From the NCBI GenBank assembly GCA_001899255.1, contig MKVX01000011.1, positions 186,001 through 250,000 on the forward strand: DNA of 64,000 bases. Direction: 5' to 3'. The stretch is from Rhizobiales bacterium 62-47. Lineage in GTDB: Bacteria; Pseudomonadota; Alphaproteobacteria; Rhizobiales; Xanthobacteraceae. The notes beneath the pieces are model-generated. The model did no database searches, was not told where the DNA came from, and saw only the letters and a program-made list of their open reading frames with translations. Shown here piece by piece: positions 1 to 8,164 of the stretch (the first letter of the stretch is position 1; each line of letters starts with the position of its first letter). The translations under genes and the position numbers were made by a program.

Positions 1-86
1 GTAAACACTTCGTGGCCAGCGCGCTCCAAGGCATCTTGCACGTAGATCAGGAGGATTAGCTCATCTTCAACAACAAGTACTTTCAC
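1..86 (-). CDS. Response regulator receiver domain, N-terminal fragment cut by window start
   Basis: Only the first 28 codons lie in the window. They read VKVLVVEDELILLIYVQDAL and then ERAGHEVF, the first beta strand and acidic pocket (E-D) of a CheY-like receiver followed by helix 1. The start is a GTG at 86. An in-frame TAG lies seven codons upstream, and an AAAGGG ribosome site sits six bases before the GTG, so this is a genuine N-terminus and not a shadow. It is probably a short single-domain regulator, or the start of a longer one. The output domain and the partner kinase lie outside the window. Confidence 0.75.
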   Translation of the reverse strand, partial: MKVLVVEDELILLIYVQDALERAGHEVF

Positions 87-479
87 GCACTGCCCTTTCT
101 ATGATGCCCTGCCAAGGAGGGGCCCGACTTCAAATCCTGGGAACTAAAGGCTCTTCGCAACGGCCACCGGCAAGTGACGAGTCTTGCTCCCTTAGGGCGC
201 CAGCTTCAGCACCGCACGCGCGACCGCTGAGGTCGCGACCGTGAGCGACTCCCGAGCTTTTTCAGCCCAAAACACGGCCTCTATGGCGTCCTGCACGACC
301 GGTTTCGATCGCCGGCGGAGACCATCGACGTAAAATATTACGGCAAGCTAGGGTGCGTACTCATAAAATCTGCTGCTAAGAGTAGGCGCGCGTGATGTCC
401 GCTTGTCCTCCAACAGCGGCGCGAAAGCGGACGTTGTCGGACTTCCGAGAAGGGCCACAACCGGACCTTCTCCGACCCT
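87..479. other. Non-coding or decayed stretch with one ORF remnant
   Basis: There is no intact gene here. On the minus strand 192-347 is open between two stops and reads like real protein (for example VVQDAIEAVFWAEKARESL, ending VLKLAP), but it has no ATG start and I do not recognise it. It is probably the tail of a lost gene. The rest shows no structure that I can support. Confidence 0.3.
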
Positions 480-689
480 TCAGTTCGCCGGCTGGGCGTC
501 CGGGAATTTCCAAGTTGCGTCGATGATTTCCTTGCGAGGTCGGTATAGTCTCACGGTATAGTTCCAGCCCGCCATGATCGGAAGGCAGTTCGCGGTTTCC
601 TTCTGGCAACCGCCGAACTGGATCGTGAACGATCCGTCTGCATTCGGTCTCGCCGTGATGTTATTGAACGAATAGGCGTTGGCATCGTT
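480..689 (-). pseudogene. DUF1214-type protein, C-terminal remnant
   Basis: The 69 codons before the TGA at 482-480 read as the C-terminal end of a DUF1254/DUF1214 family protein. Recognisable pieces are AYSFNNITARPNADGSFTIQ, FGGCQKETANCLPIMAGWNY and TVRLYRPRKEIIDATWKFP. An in-frame TAG at 692-690 precedes it and no homologous sequence continues upstream. Instead the DNA passes in another frame into the truncated gene at 722-985. The fragment has no start and cannot make the normal protein of several hundred residues. Family assignment is from memory of the conserved tail; its function as a relic is nil. Confidence 0.6.
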
Positions 690-721
690 CTATCCAACGT
701 TGACGACGGATCCTCGGACGC

Positions 722-985
722 AAGATCTGAGCGGCGCTGAATCTCGCGGGCGACATCCTCCGAGACGTCTTCCGACCAACCCTCGGCGGTGTTGAACGCG
801 ATGACACGCTGCGAATCGCCATATTGCCCCGACATCAGGTCAGTGATGACCGTCTCGAGATTGGTCTGCTCGCTGTCGGCTTCGCGCCAAACGCAACCGT
901 TACGGCCAAGGCAATCCTCTACGAGATAGCTATTCTGATCGACGCCGTTCGGCACAATCGATGGTGTCCAACCGGACCTACTCAT
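722..985 (-). pseudogene. Conserved rhizobial hypothetical protein, truncated at its 3' end
   Basis: The first 88 codons from ATG 985 (MSRSGWTPSIVPNGVDQNSY, VWREAD, NLETVITDL, FNTAEGWSEDVSEDVARE) match a small soluble protein common in Bradyrhizobium and relatives. That protein normally runs to about 120-130 residues. After residue 88 the family resemblance stops, and the frame runs into DNA that encodes the DUF1214 tail in a different frame. The gene therefore looks cut by a deletion or recombination near 700-722. No function is known for the family. The N-terminal part could still be translated, but a working product is unlikely. Confidence 0.55.
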
Positions 986-1032
986 ACGCAGTTACTCCAA
1001 AACGCTAAATCGAGAGCTAGTCTGGCCTTGAC

Positions 1033-1209
1033 CTATTTCCCCAATTCCTTCCGAACCGCCGCGGCGGAGTTGCCTACTTTGCCGATGGCCTTTTCGAGTT
1101 CTTCGCGGCTCACCCCGAGGTGATTGATCCATTATTTGACCTCGTAGTCTTCATTCATATTGATGCGGCTGCGGTCCTGCTGGCCAACCTTGGATTTGTC
1201 GTCGGTCAT
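1033..1209 (-). pseudogene. DUF3606 small protein with an internal stop codon
   Basis: From ATG 1209 the frame reads MTDDKSKVGQQDRSRINMNE then DYEVK, then TAA at 1134-1132 (codon 26). It continues in the same frame as WINHLGVSREELEKAIGKVG and NSAAAVRKELGK to TAG at 1035-1033. DUF3606 proteins have this DDKSKVG...DRSRI...EDYEV start and an EELxxAIxKVGNSAxxVRxxL end, with an aromatic residue where the stop now lies. One point mutation (TAT or TAC to TAA) explains the break. The full length of 58 residues fits the family. The family has no established function. Confidence 0.7.
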
Positions 1210-1536
1210 GTGCCTCTCGCTTGTGTTGGCGGACCTCGATGGCAGTGGAATCGGGGCCGGCTCCGATTTAAGCCGGGGCGGCAGGATTCGTTCCTCAATG
1301 CAGCAAGGTCACAAAGTGGATCGCGAAGAATGCGGCGGCACAGACAGCGGCCGTTACCACGATAGCGAACAGCGCATGTCGGAAACTAAAGCCGGGAGTC
1401 TACGTCGAACCGCGCCACAGCAGTCTGCATCGCTCGAAAAAATAGACAAGGCTAAGGAATTGTCGGGCTTTAGTCGGCATCGAGTCTAGCGGAATAACAC
1501 CCGCTACAGAGTGCTTGCGCTTCGCGCCTCGCCAAC
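1210..1536. other. Decayed intergenic stretch with a hydrophobic ORF remnant
   Basis: No intact gene is seen. On the minus strand 1295-1399 reads as one membrane helix (HALFAIVVTAAVCAAAFFAI then HFVTLLH) to a TGA, preceded by an in-frame TAG. A possible N-terminus, MQTAVARFDVDSR, lies just upstream in the next frame. The two parts would join as a single small membrane protein if one base had been lost near 1390-1400. This is inference and the piece is left as a remnant. Confidence 0.3.
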
Positions 1537-2148
1537 TCATTTGCTTTCCAAACTTTCCCCAAACATCTGTGTCGCCGGCCCTTCGTTTACGCCCCCAAAT
1601 TTATCGAGGGGGAGTGTTGCAGTGACTGTCAATAGCGCTGGGTCTACTGTCTCCAACTTTACCTTCCGACCGGTTTTCAAGGTCTGAATAAAACGAGGAT
1701 CGACTGGGACCGCAGCTATGCATGCATTTGCAAAACACCAATTGAACGGAAGCTTTATTGTCTCGTTTTCATCTACGGTGAAACTAACGCCAGCAATTAA
1801 TAGTTGCCCCGGCAGGACGATGACTTGTAAGAGCGCGCCCGGACCATCTTTGTCCTGAACAAGATCTATCCGAATTATTTCCGTTCCGGTTTCTTGCGTG
1901 CTGGCGCTAATCGTGGTGCGGCAGACTGTTTTCGCATTGGACTGCTCGAAGCACAATTTGCGCCATGGGGTATAATTCACATTGGTCAATTCACGCTGTC
2001 CACGCGGCCACGCTTTTGTTTCAGGAATCTTCTCGACGCTCAGAGTGCCTCCGGGCGGCATCCCATGTTGTCCAGATGCCGGTGATCCCAATAAAATGAC
2101 TCCAGCAAAAACCCCGATGAAAAAGTCCAGCAATCTTCGTGTGCCCAT
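1537..2148 (-). CDS. IalB-family (invasion-associated locus B) exported protein
   Basis: The product is 203 residues with an N-terminal signal peptide (hydrophobic LLDFFIGVFAGVILLGSPAS, then GQHG). The mature part shows the IalB pattern: a WRKLCFEQ...CRTTISA cysteine pair, a central LLQVIVLPGQLLIAGVSFTV segment, the NWCFANACIAAVPVD motif and a closing VTATLPLDKFGGV. IalB proteins are periplasmic or outer-membrane-associated. They were first linked to host-cell invasion in Bartonella but are widespread in free-living alphaproteobacteria, so no virulence role is implied. The start lies 26 bases after the stop of the upstream hydrolase, which suggests one transcript. It is intact, unlike most of its neighbours on the island. 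Confidence 0.85.
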   Translation of the reverse strand: MGTRRLLDFFIGVFAGVILLGSPASGQHGMPPGGTLSVEKIPETKAWPRGQRELTNVNYTPWRKLCFEQSNAKTVCRTTISASTQETGTEIIRIDLVQDKDGPGALLQVIVLPGQLLIAGVSFTVDENETIKLPFNWCFANACIAAVPVDPRFIQTLKTGRKVKLETVDPALLTVTATLPLDKFGGVNEGPATQMFGESLESK

Positions 2149-2174
2149 GCGAACTCCCTTTGTTTCGACACCTT

Positions 2175-3077
2175 TTATTTGTTTGCGTTCAGAAACTGCG
2201 TGACAATTGGTGCCCAGATCGGAATTGCATCGGGGGAATCCACAAAGAAGTGCCCATCGCCACCGAATGCCGGCAGAAGGTGGAATTCAACATTGCCACC
2301 TCCGCCTTTGTAAGCATCGTACATTCGCTGGGATAAGGCGGGACCGAAGTAACTATCATTCTGGGTATAAATCCAAAGCGTTGGAGTTCTCGCGGCGCGG
2401 CCAAACTCACCAGCCGCTTCGACCAGTTTATCAGGCGCACAATTGTTATGCGGCTTGCCATCAACGTGTCCACCTCGACCGCCAGCGAAATTGATGATGG
2501 CCCGCACGGCGTTTGGGTTCTTGCTGGAAAGAGCAAGCGATCCCCAGCCACCACCGGACTGCCCGACCACAACGACGCCCTTTGGTAACGCGATGCGTTC
2601 TTTGATCATGTAATCGATCACCCATTGCACGCTGGTTGCGATGGCTATTCCTGGGTCGCGGAAATTTACATCGGTACATTTGCCGATGTCGCCTAAATAG
2701 ATGCTATGGTGTCCTTCGCTGGGTAGATCGACTGCGGTGATTCCGAAGCCAGGGCGAATTGGAGAAACTACGAAATAGCCACGACGAGCGAACCAAAGCG
2801 CCGCATCCTTAAACTCGACCTTTGGAAAGAAACCTCGCGCGGTGGCATCGGATGACTCGCCGTGGTTCATGACCACAAGCGGAAATGGGCCGTTGCCGAG
2901 TGGCCGCGCGACATATGCGAGCATGGGGATCGGCAAAGAAAGTACCCACATTTCCTCCTTGACGGCCGGCGGCGTCGCGGCGTCGTTGGCCAAACTGAAA
3001 GGGGCGAACGCTGTGCCAAAGACAAATATCGAAATCAAGAGAGTCGAAGACAAGAGCCATTTCGCACGCTTTGGCAT
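2175..3077 (-). CDS. Exported alpha/beta hydrolase (dienelactone-hydrolase/acyl-peptidase-like)
   Basis: The chosen start is the ATG at 3077 (MPKRAKWLLSSTLLISIFVF), giving 300 residues with a signal peptide of about 30 residues. A longer frame upstream adds 17 residues that would spoil the signal. Alpha/beta-hydrolase features are the oxyanion-side VVMNHGESSD, the nucleophile elbow VVGQSGGGWGS (Ser), an acid in TQNDSYFGP and the catalytic His in GDGHFF. The closest general type is a secreted dienelactone-hydrolase or poly-ester/lipid-type hydrolase; the substrate cannot be told. It is followed after 26 bases by the IalB-family gene, so the two are probably co-transcribed. Confidence 0.8.
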   Translation of the reverse strand: MPKRAKWLLSSTLLISIFVFGTAFAPFSLANDAATPPAVKEEMWVLSLPIPMLAYVARPLGNGPFPLVVMNHGESSDATARGFFPKVEFKDAALWFARRGYFVVSPIRPGFGITAVDLPSEGHHSIYLGDIGKCTDVNFRDPGIAIATSVQWVIDYMIKERIALPKGVVVVGQSGGGWGSLALSSKNPNAVRAIINFAGGRGGHVDGKPHNNCAPDKLVEAAGEFGRAARTPTLWIYTQNDSYFGPALSQRMYDAYKGGGGNVEFHLLPAFGGDGHFFVDSPDAIPIWAPIVTQFLNANK

Positions 3078-3310
3078 GTAGCACCCTTTGAGTAACGTGC
3101 GACCACTAAGGCAATGCAAGTTTCCCACGCAGCAAAAGGCTAATGTTGGTACCAGTTTAAATGCAAAGTGAGAGCCCTAGTAGGTCTACCCTTGATCTTG
3201 ATCTTGATGCTTGCACCATCAATGGCTGCGGTTAGTCTCGGTGGCTCTGCAACATCCGAGCGTCTGCACCCTGTTCTTTCGCAAGTCTTCTCAATCGGAC
3301 AGACTGCTCT
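3078..3310. other. Intergenic stretch without a supported gene
   Basis: This lies between the hydrolase start and the small open frame behind the broken sulfatase. It should hold the promoter of the hydrolase-IalB unit on the minus strand. No convincing ORF, hairpin or repeat was seen. Confidence 0.4.
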
Positions 3311-3406
3311 TCAACACGGCCGCCTTGCGACCTTCCACAGCTTCTTCAAATAGGCCTTCTTATCCGCCCAGCACTGGATCCACTCGATGTTGTAGATGTA
3401 GGTCAT
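3311..3406 (-). CDS. Possible 31-residue small protein downstream of the sulfatase
   Basis: The ATG at 3406 starts 11 bases after the sulfatase stop codon. The frame reads MTYIYNIEWIQCWADKKAYL then KKLWKVARRPC to TGA at 3313-3311. It is rich in aromatic and basic residues. It could be a tiny gene coupled to the sulfatase, or the leftover of a longer deleted gene. I know no family for it and the ribosome site is weak. Confidence 0.25.
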   Translation of the reverse strand: MTYIYNIEWIQCWADKKAYLKKLWKVARRPC

Positions 3407-3417
3407 TTCGCCAGCGC

Positions 3418-5078
3418 TTACTTCCCCTTCGCACAGACCGGCGAGCTATTTGGCAAAATTACATTATTTGCCTTCTCATACTCGGCCCAGTGTCGAACCA
3501 ACTGATCCCTGATTTTTGGCTGGGCGGTGGCGAGATCGTTCATCTCGCCGGGATCAGCTTTCAGGTCATACAGCTGCCATTTACCGGGTCCGTGCGGCTC
3601 ACAAAGCCAGAGCAATTTCCAATTGTTCTGACGAATGGCACGGTGACCGAAGATCTCCCAGCCCAGCCAATCCGATTGACCGCGAACCGAGGTGCGGGAG
3701 TTATCCAGAATCGCAGAAAGAGACTTCCCTTGTAACGGAGCGACCTCTTTGCAGTTGTATTTGGCAGGGTGCGCCACGCTCGCGGCGTTCAAGATCGTTG
3801 CCGGAATATCCATGACATGCGTGACAGCATCAGAAATCCGACCGCTTCCATTGACGCCACGTCCCGAGATAATTAGGGGAGCGCGAATGCCACCTTCCGA
3901 GAGAAATCCTTTGAACATGCGAAACGGACCTGCGCTGACTTGAGCCCAAGCCGCGCCGTATTGGATGAAGGTACCCTTCTTGCCCCAGTCGTCAAACTTG
4001 CTGTTGTCCCAGGGCGCGCCCATGTTCCACAAAGTGCCCTCGGGGCCGTTGTCAGATAGGAGGATTATGAGAGTATTGTCATAAAGGTTTTTCGCTTTGA
4101 GATACTCAACGACCTTTCCGATGTTTGCATCCATGTGTTCGACCATGGCTGCATAAAGCTCCATTCGGCGCGCCGACTGCCGTCGCTCATCATTGGATAG
4201 AGTGTCCCAAGCCGGAATATTCGCGAGTCGCGGAAAAACCGTAGGCTTTTGACCGAGGATGCCAAGCTTCGTCATCCGATCTAAACGAGCCGCGCGGGTA
4301 ACGTCATAGCCCTGATCGTAGCGGCCTTTGTATTTATCCAGCCATTCAGCAGGGAGCTGGAAGGGGTCGTGAGGAGCCTGAAATGCGAGATATGCAAAGA
4401 ATGGTTTGCCATCCCCGCGGTTCTCTTCAATGTCGTTGATGACTGCCGATGAATAATCTTCACTCGAATGAAACCCATGACGAAGCGCCTGGATGATCTT
4501 TCCATTTTGCGTATAGAGCTGCCGCTCGCCCTTCGCGCCCACATGTCGTCGAAATGGCTGCCGCCGCCCGGGATAAGTGTGAGATCGCGCGTGAAGCCGC
4601 GGGCCGCGGGCCAATGCTCTGGCTCCTCGCCCATGTGCCACTTCCCGGCCATGTAAGTTTTGTAGCCGGCGTCCTTCAGTATCGAAGCGACTGTAGCAAC
4701 GCGATCGGTGAGGAAACCCTCGTACCCAGGCTTTCCCTTCTGATTCGCGGCTGTGAACTCAGCCATGTTACCAAGTCCAGCGATGTGGCTATCTGTACCG
4801 CTGAGCAACATCGAACGGGACGGCGAACACGTCGCACTTACTGCGAATTGGGTGAACCGAACGCCGACAGAGGCCAAGGCATCGATATTGGGCGTGCGGA
4901 TTTCGCTGCCAAAACTTCCGAAGTCCGCATAGCCGGCATCGTCCGCGACGATGAGAACGATGTTTGGCCGGACGTCCTGTGCAAGGCCAGTTCCGGATGA
5001 GGCTGTCCATAGGCAGACCGCGACTGCCGCACACAATGCCAATCGCGCGATTCCACCGCCAATGTGCGCTAGTAACAT
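3418..5078 (-). pseudogene. Arylsulfatase with signal peptide, split by one frameshift
   Basis: The N-terminal part starts at ATG 5078 behind GGAGAAGG. It has a signal peptide (ALCAAVAVCLWTASS...LAQ), the metal-binding VRPNIVLIVADDAGYADFG and the sulfatase signature ATCSPSRSMLLSG, whose Cys becomes formylglycine. It continues to GGGSHFDDMW. Near 4536-4545 the reading frame must shift by one base. The C-terminal part then goes on from AKGERQLYTQNGK through FFAYLAFQAPHDPFQLP, LLSDNGPEGTLWNMG and WKLLWLCEPHGPGKWQLYDL to TAA at 3420-3418. Joined, the protein is about 550 residues, a normal length. No other lesion was seen, so the break is recent or a sequencing error. A formylglycine-generating enzyme would be needed and is not in the window. 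Confidence 0.8.
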
Positions 5079-5273
5079 TACCTTCTCCAGAGTAGCTCGG
5101 CATGACAGCAGCCCGCGCTCCGCGCAATTTAATAAGAATGAACCGTATCTAGCGGTCTGCACATTGATGCACGTCAAGTTGCGATTGGAAACGGCGGAAG
5201 ACGTATCGCGAGATGCAGCCGTGGGATGTCCGCAACGGGTCATGAACGACAAAACTCAACGTGAGCATAATAG

Positions 5274-5613
5274 GTCCGCTTTGCGTTGAGCCTCGGCGAG
5301 GCGCACGACGTTCGACTTGCCAGAAAACTGTTGTCTCGTCTCAAATCCGGATCAATGCTGCTTGCCGACCGTGGCTATGACGCCGACTGGATTAGGGAGC
5401 TTGCCATGAAGAAGGGCGCGTGGGCCAACATCCCGCCGAAAAGCAATCGCAGCGATCCGATCTGCTTTAGCCCGTACCTCTATCGCGCTCGCAACCTCGT
5501 CGAACGGTTCTTCAACAGGATCAAGCAGTGCCGTCGGGTGGCGACGCGCTACGACAGGCTTGCAGGAAACTACCTTGCCTTCGTCCAACTCGCATCTATC
5601 CGCCTATGGTTGT
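5274..5613 (+). pseudogene. IS5-type transposase, C-terminal fragment
   Basis: The frame is open from just after a TAG at 5271 and reads as the C-terminal third of an IS5-group DDE transposase: MLLADRGYDADW (second catalytic Asp), NIPPKSNRSDPICF, then YRARNLVERFFNRIKQCRRV (catalytic Glu) and ATRYDRLAGNYLAFVQLASI. The N-terminal part with the first Asp is missing. Family resemblance ends near IRLWL, after which the frame runs on into unrelated sequence. No terminal inverted repeats are evident. The fragment cannot move by itself and marks an old insertion upstream of the sulfatase. Confidence 0.8.
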
Positions 5614-5847
5614 CCGCCGACAAGTTGGGATACTCAGCCTCCGACCTGCTGACCGACATTCGAATGAGCCTTGCCGCAAACGAATTGAAGAAGCCCAGGT
5701 TCATACGCAGGCGTCGCCGATCTGGTCGGCCCTCAGTTCGTTGCTGCTTTCCGGGGAGTATTCACCACCACGATGGGAATGACGCCGGGTCAAGGGCGCC
5801 ATAAGGCACATGCCAGCGAATAAACCGCACGGACACCACCCGCGACC

Positions 5848-7806
5848 TCACTGGCGGCGGCGGGGGCGCGCCGATGGGCGCGGCTTGTGTTCGAGAACAT
5901 TTCTCAAAAGCCTGATGGGGGCTTTCTCAAGCTTGCTTGTATAGTCAGGAAGCTTGTTCAGCGCCCTCAACATCTGCTGTAGTTTGGCTGCCGATGCGTA
6001 CCGCTCTTCCGTGATGTTGTGCCCACCATGGCCGAGAATATCGGCGCGCAATTCGGACACGACGCCGGCGTCTTTCAATTCAGCGGCGCTCATCTTCCGG
6101 AAGGAGTGGAATGACTTTCGTTGCACATCGGCATCCTTCACGACAGCGGTCTGAACCTTGATCCAGTTACCATGAAAGACATCCCCGAATGGCGTCTTGT
6201 CACTGGCTGCCTCAAGCTCCGGGAACAGCAATTGATACCCCAGTGCCTTAATTGCATCGCGATATTCCAATAACCCCAGTCTGATCATTTCCTTCGTCAA
6301 CGGAATCCGGCGCACCGATTGTTGATTTTTCAAAAGACGATGATCGCTGAAACGAAGGCTGACAAACGGAATACCGCCGGTATTCACGATGTCTTCGACG
6401 TCGAGTCCGCACAGTTCTTCACGGCGGGCCAGCGTCGCCTTGGCGAGGAGCGGCACCCAGTACAACGCGTCGTGAATAATGACCGAGCCAGGTTCAAGCC
6501 GGCTCCTCTCGCCTCGGCATCCCGTCCATGGCGGTTGCGCGAAGAATCCGCGCACATCTGCGGCGCTGAACGGCACCCTCTCATCCCGGGCACGCATTTC
6601 GGTGCGTGCACGAAGGCGCTGCATCCCCTTGTAGTCGTTGAGTCCAATCCCATTGCCTTCGATATACTCGATGACCGACTTGAGTTGGGTCAGGTACCGG
6701 TTCAGCGTCGATCCCTGACGTCCAACTTTTTCCGGTGGCAATGTCCTGGCCCGGTCGAGCAATTCCTCCAGTGGCCGGTCGAAATCCTTGGGATTCTTAC
6801 CGTAGGTCTTTGGCAAATTAAGCAACAGCGTTCGATAATCGGCGATACGCGCCTGACTGATCAGCGCAACGTCATCGGCTCCCAGCATCTTGACGAACAA
6901 TTGCGCCCCGGCACGAACCTGATCCTGCGTTTTCTTTCGCCATTCCTTCAGCTGCGCTTTCTCGCTGATCAGCCGTTCGGTCAGTGCGAGAATTGAAACC
7001 GACTCCCCTGCGATCGGTTCCGGAACCACCGCTGGCGGAGGGACAGTAATCTGTTCGCTGGCTTGAGGTGGCGTCACGTCGGCAGGCTTCGCAACGACTT
7101 GCACATCTTCCACCTGATGGCGCGTATGATCCTGAGCTTCACGGGCCAGGATTTGCTTCACCAACTGGTCATCCTCATCATACTGCCCGGACCAGCGTCG
7201 ATCGACTGCCATCAACGCAGCCGCCTGTCCGCGATCCACGAGAGCCTGAGCCTGCGCGATATCACCTGACGTTTGCGACGCACCGCAATCGGCAAGCATC
7301 TCGAGGATTTTCGCTCGAGGTGTTGTCATCCTCTCCCGACGAAGTGAGACGATCGTTTTGTCGATGTCGGGAAAATCCTCTTCCGTGAGTCCGCCCGCAA
7401 GAATGGCCTCATGGTCGCTGGCGCTGACCGTGGCATCTTCACCCCGCGCAGCTTTCAGACGCAGAGCCCATCCCGTCAGAAGGTCGAGACGGCGTCCATC
7501 GGCTGCACTGAACCCATCGGCGAGTTCCATCGCTGCAATTCTGCTCAGCTTGTGCAGGTGATCGCTCACGGCAACCGTGAGCAAAGATTTGACCTGCTGC
7601 TTGGACAGCATGTTCGACGCCTCTTGCCCGATGATTTGCTCGCTTGCGAGCGTGAGATGAGCGGCGAGCCTGCGCGCTGTCGCGAGCTCACGCGTCTTCA
7701 AACTGACGGCAATAGGTTGACGAAACCTCTCGCTGGAGATTTTCGCAATACGGCGTCGCCACCAATAGACGCCACCACGTCGAAACACATGCTGAACTGT
7801 GCGCAC
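5848..7806 (-). CDS. Tyrosine recombinase (genomic-island integrase with DUF6538-like N-terminus)
   Basis: The chosen start is the GTG at 7806, with AGGAG nine bases upstream; an in-frame ATG at 7869 adds 21 unlikely residues. The 652-residue product opens with a basic aromatic segment (VFRRGGVYWWRRR) typical of DUF6538 at the front of island integrases. It has a core-binding (SAM-like) region around residues 270-390 and a catalytic domain. That domain shows LARREELCGLDVEDI (first Arg), HSFRKMSAAELKDAG (His-x-x-Arg) and GHGGHNITEERY (His and the nucleophile Tyr near residue 603). The gene reads away from the tRNA-Gln 3' end only 100 bases off, as in tRNA-targeted islands. It appears intact. 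Confidence 0.9.
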   Translation of the reverse strand: MRTVQHVFRRGGVYWWRRRIAKISSERFRQPIAVSLKTRELATARRLAAHLTLASEQIIGQEASNMLSKQQVKSLLTVAVSDHLHKLSRIAAMELADGFSAADGRRLDLLTGWALRLKAARGEDATVSASDHEAILAGGLTEEDFPDIDKTIVSLRRERMTTPRAKILEMLADCGASQTSGDIAQAQALVDRGQAAALMAVDRRWSGQYDEDDQLVKQILAREAQDHTRHQVEDVQVVAKPADVTPPQASEQITVPPPAVVPEPIAGESVSILALTERLISEKAQLKEWRKKTQDQVRAGAQLFVKMLGADDVALISQARIADYRTLLLNLPKTYGKNPKDFDRPLEELLDRARTLPPEKVGRQGSTLNRYLTQLKSVIEYIEGNGIGLNDYKGMQRLRARTEMRARDERVPFSAADVRGFFAQPPWTGCRGERSRLEPGSVIIHDALYWVPLLAKATLARREELCGLDVEDIVNTGGIPFVSLRFSDHRLLKNQQSVRRIPLTKEMIRLGLLEYRDAIKALGYQLLFPELEAASDKTPFGDVFHGNWIKVQTAVVKDADVQRKSFHSFRKMSAAELKDAGVVSELRADILGHGGHNITEERYASAAKLQQMLRALNKLPDYTSKLEKAPIRLLRNVLEHKPRPSARPRRRQ

Positions 7807-7906
7807 TGTGCACACTCCTGTGCTACAGGCGTGTGCTACAATTGCCTCCGAGCGACCCGGATCATCCAAGTCGGCTCGTATGATTTCAATGGGTTAAGCG
7901 GATCGC

Positions 7907-7936
7907 TGGCTGGGGCGGGAGGATTCGAACCTCCGC
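7907..7936 (-). other. Presumed attachment site (att) at the tRNA-Gln 3' end
   Basis: The 3' end of the tRNA gene (T-arm, acceptor strand and CCA) lies next to the integrase. In tRNA-integrating islands this is where the core att repeat sits, and the element restores the tRNA end. The second copy was not found in 1-7906, so it should lie left of the window. The extent of the core is therefore unknown. This is an inference from layout. Confidence 0.4.
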
Positions 7937-7981
7937 ATGGGGGAATCAAAATCCCCTGCCTTACCACTTGGCGACGCCCCA
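7907..7981 (-). tRNA. tRNA-Gln (anticodon TTG)
   Basis: Read on the minus strand, the acceptor TGGGGCG pairs with CGCCCCA before the discriminator G and an encoded CCA. The anticodon stem GGGGA/TCCCC encloses the loop TTTTGAT, giving anticodon TTG (codon CAA). The T-arm is GGAGG TTCGAAT CCTCC. All 75 bases form a normal cloverleaf, so the tRNA stays functional despite the neighbouring integration. Confidence 0.95.
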
Positions 7982-8164
7982 AAATGCGGATCGGGTCGCG
8001 CGCGTGCCGTGCCCATTCCGCTTCGACGGTCTCTCTATACAGAGAACCCCCTGAGTTCAACCGTCCGCCCTGTTCCAGAAGCACAATTTCGGTCATTTTT
8101 GAGAGTTGAGGGCCATCGGCTTTCATGGGAAGACAGCATCAGCGACCACGCCAGCCAACGTGAG

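Noticed and set aside
824..1123. Plus-strand frame in the decayed region
   Set aside because: It runs antisense to two recognisable remnants and has no family resemblance of its own.
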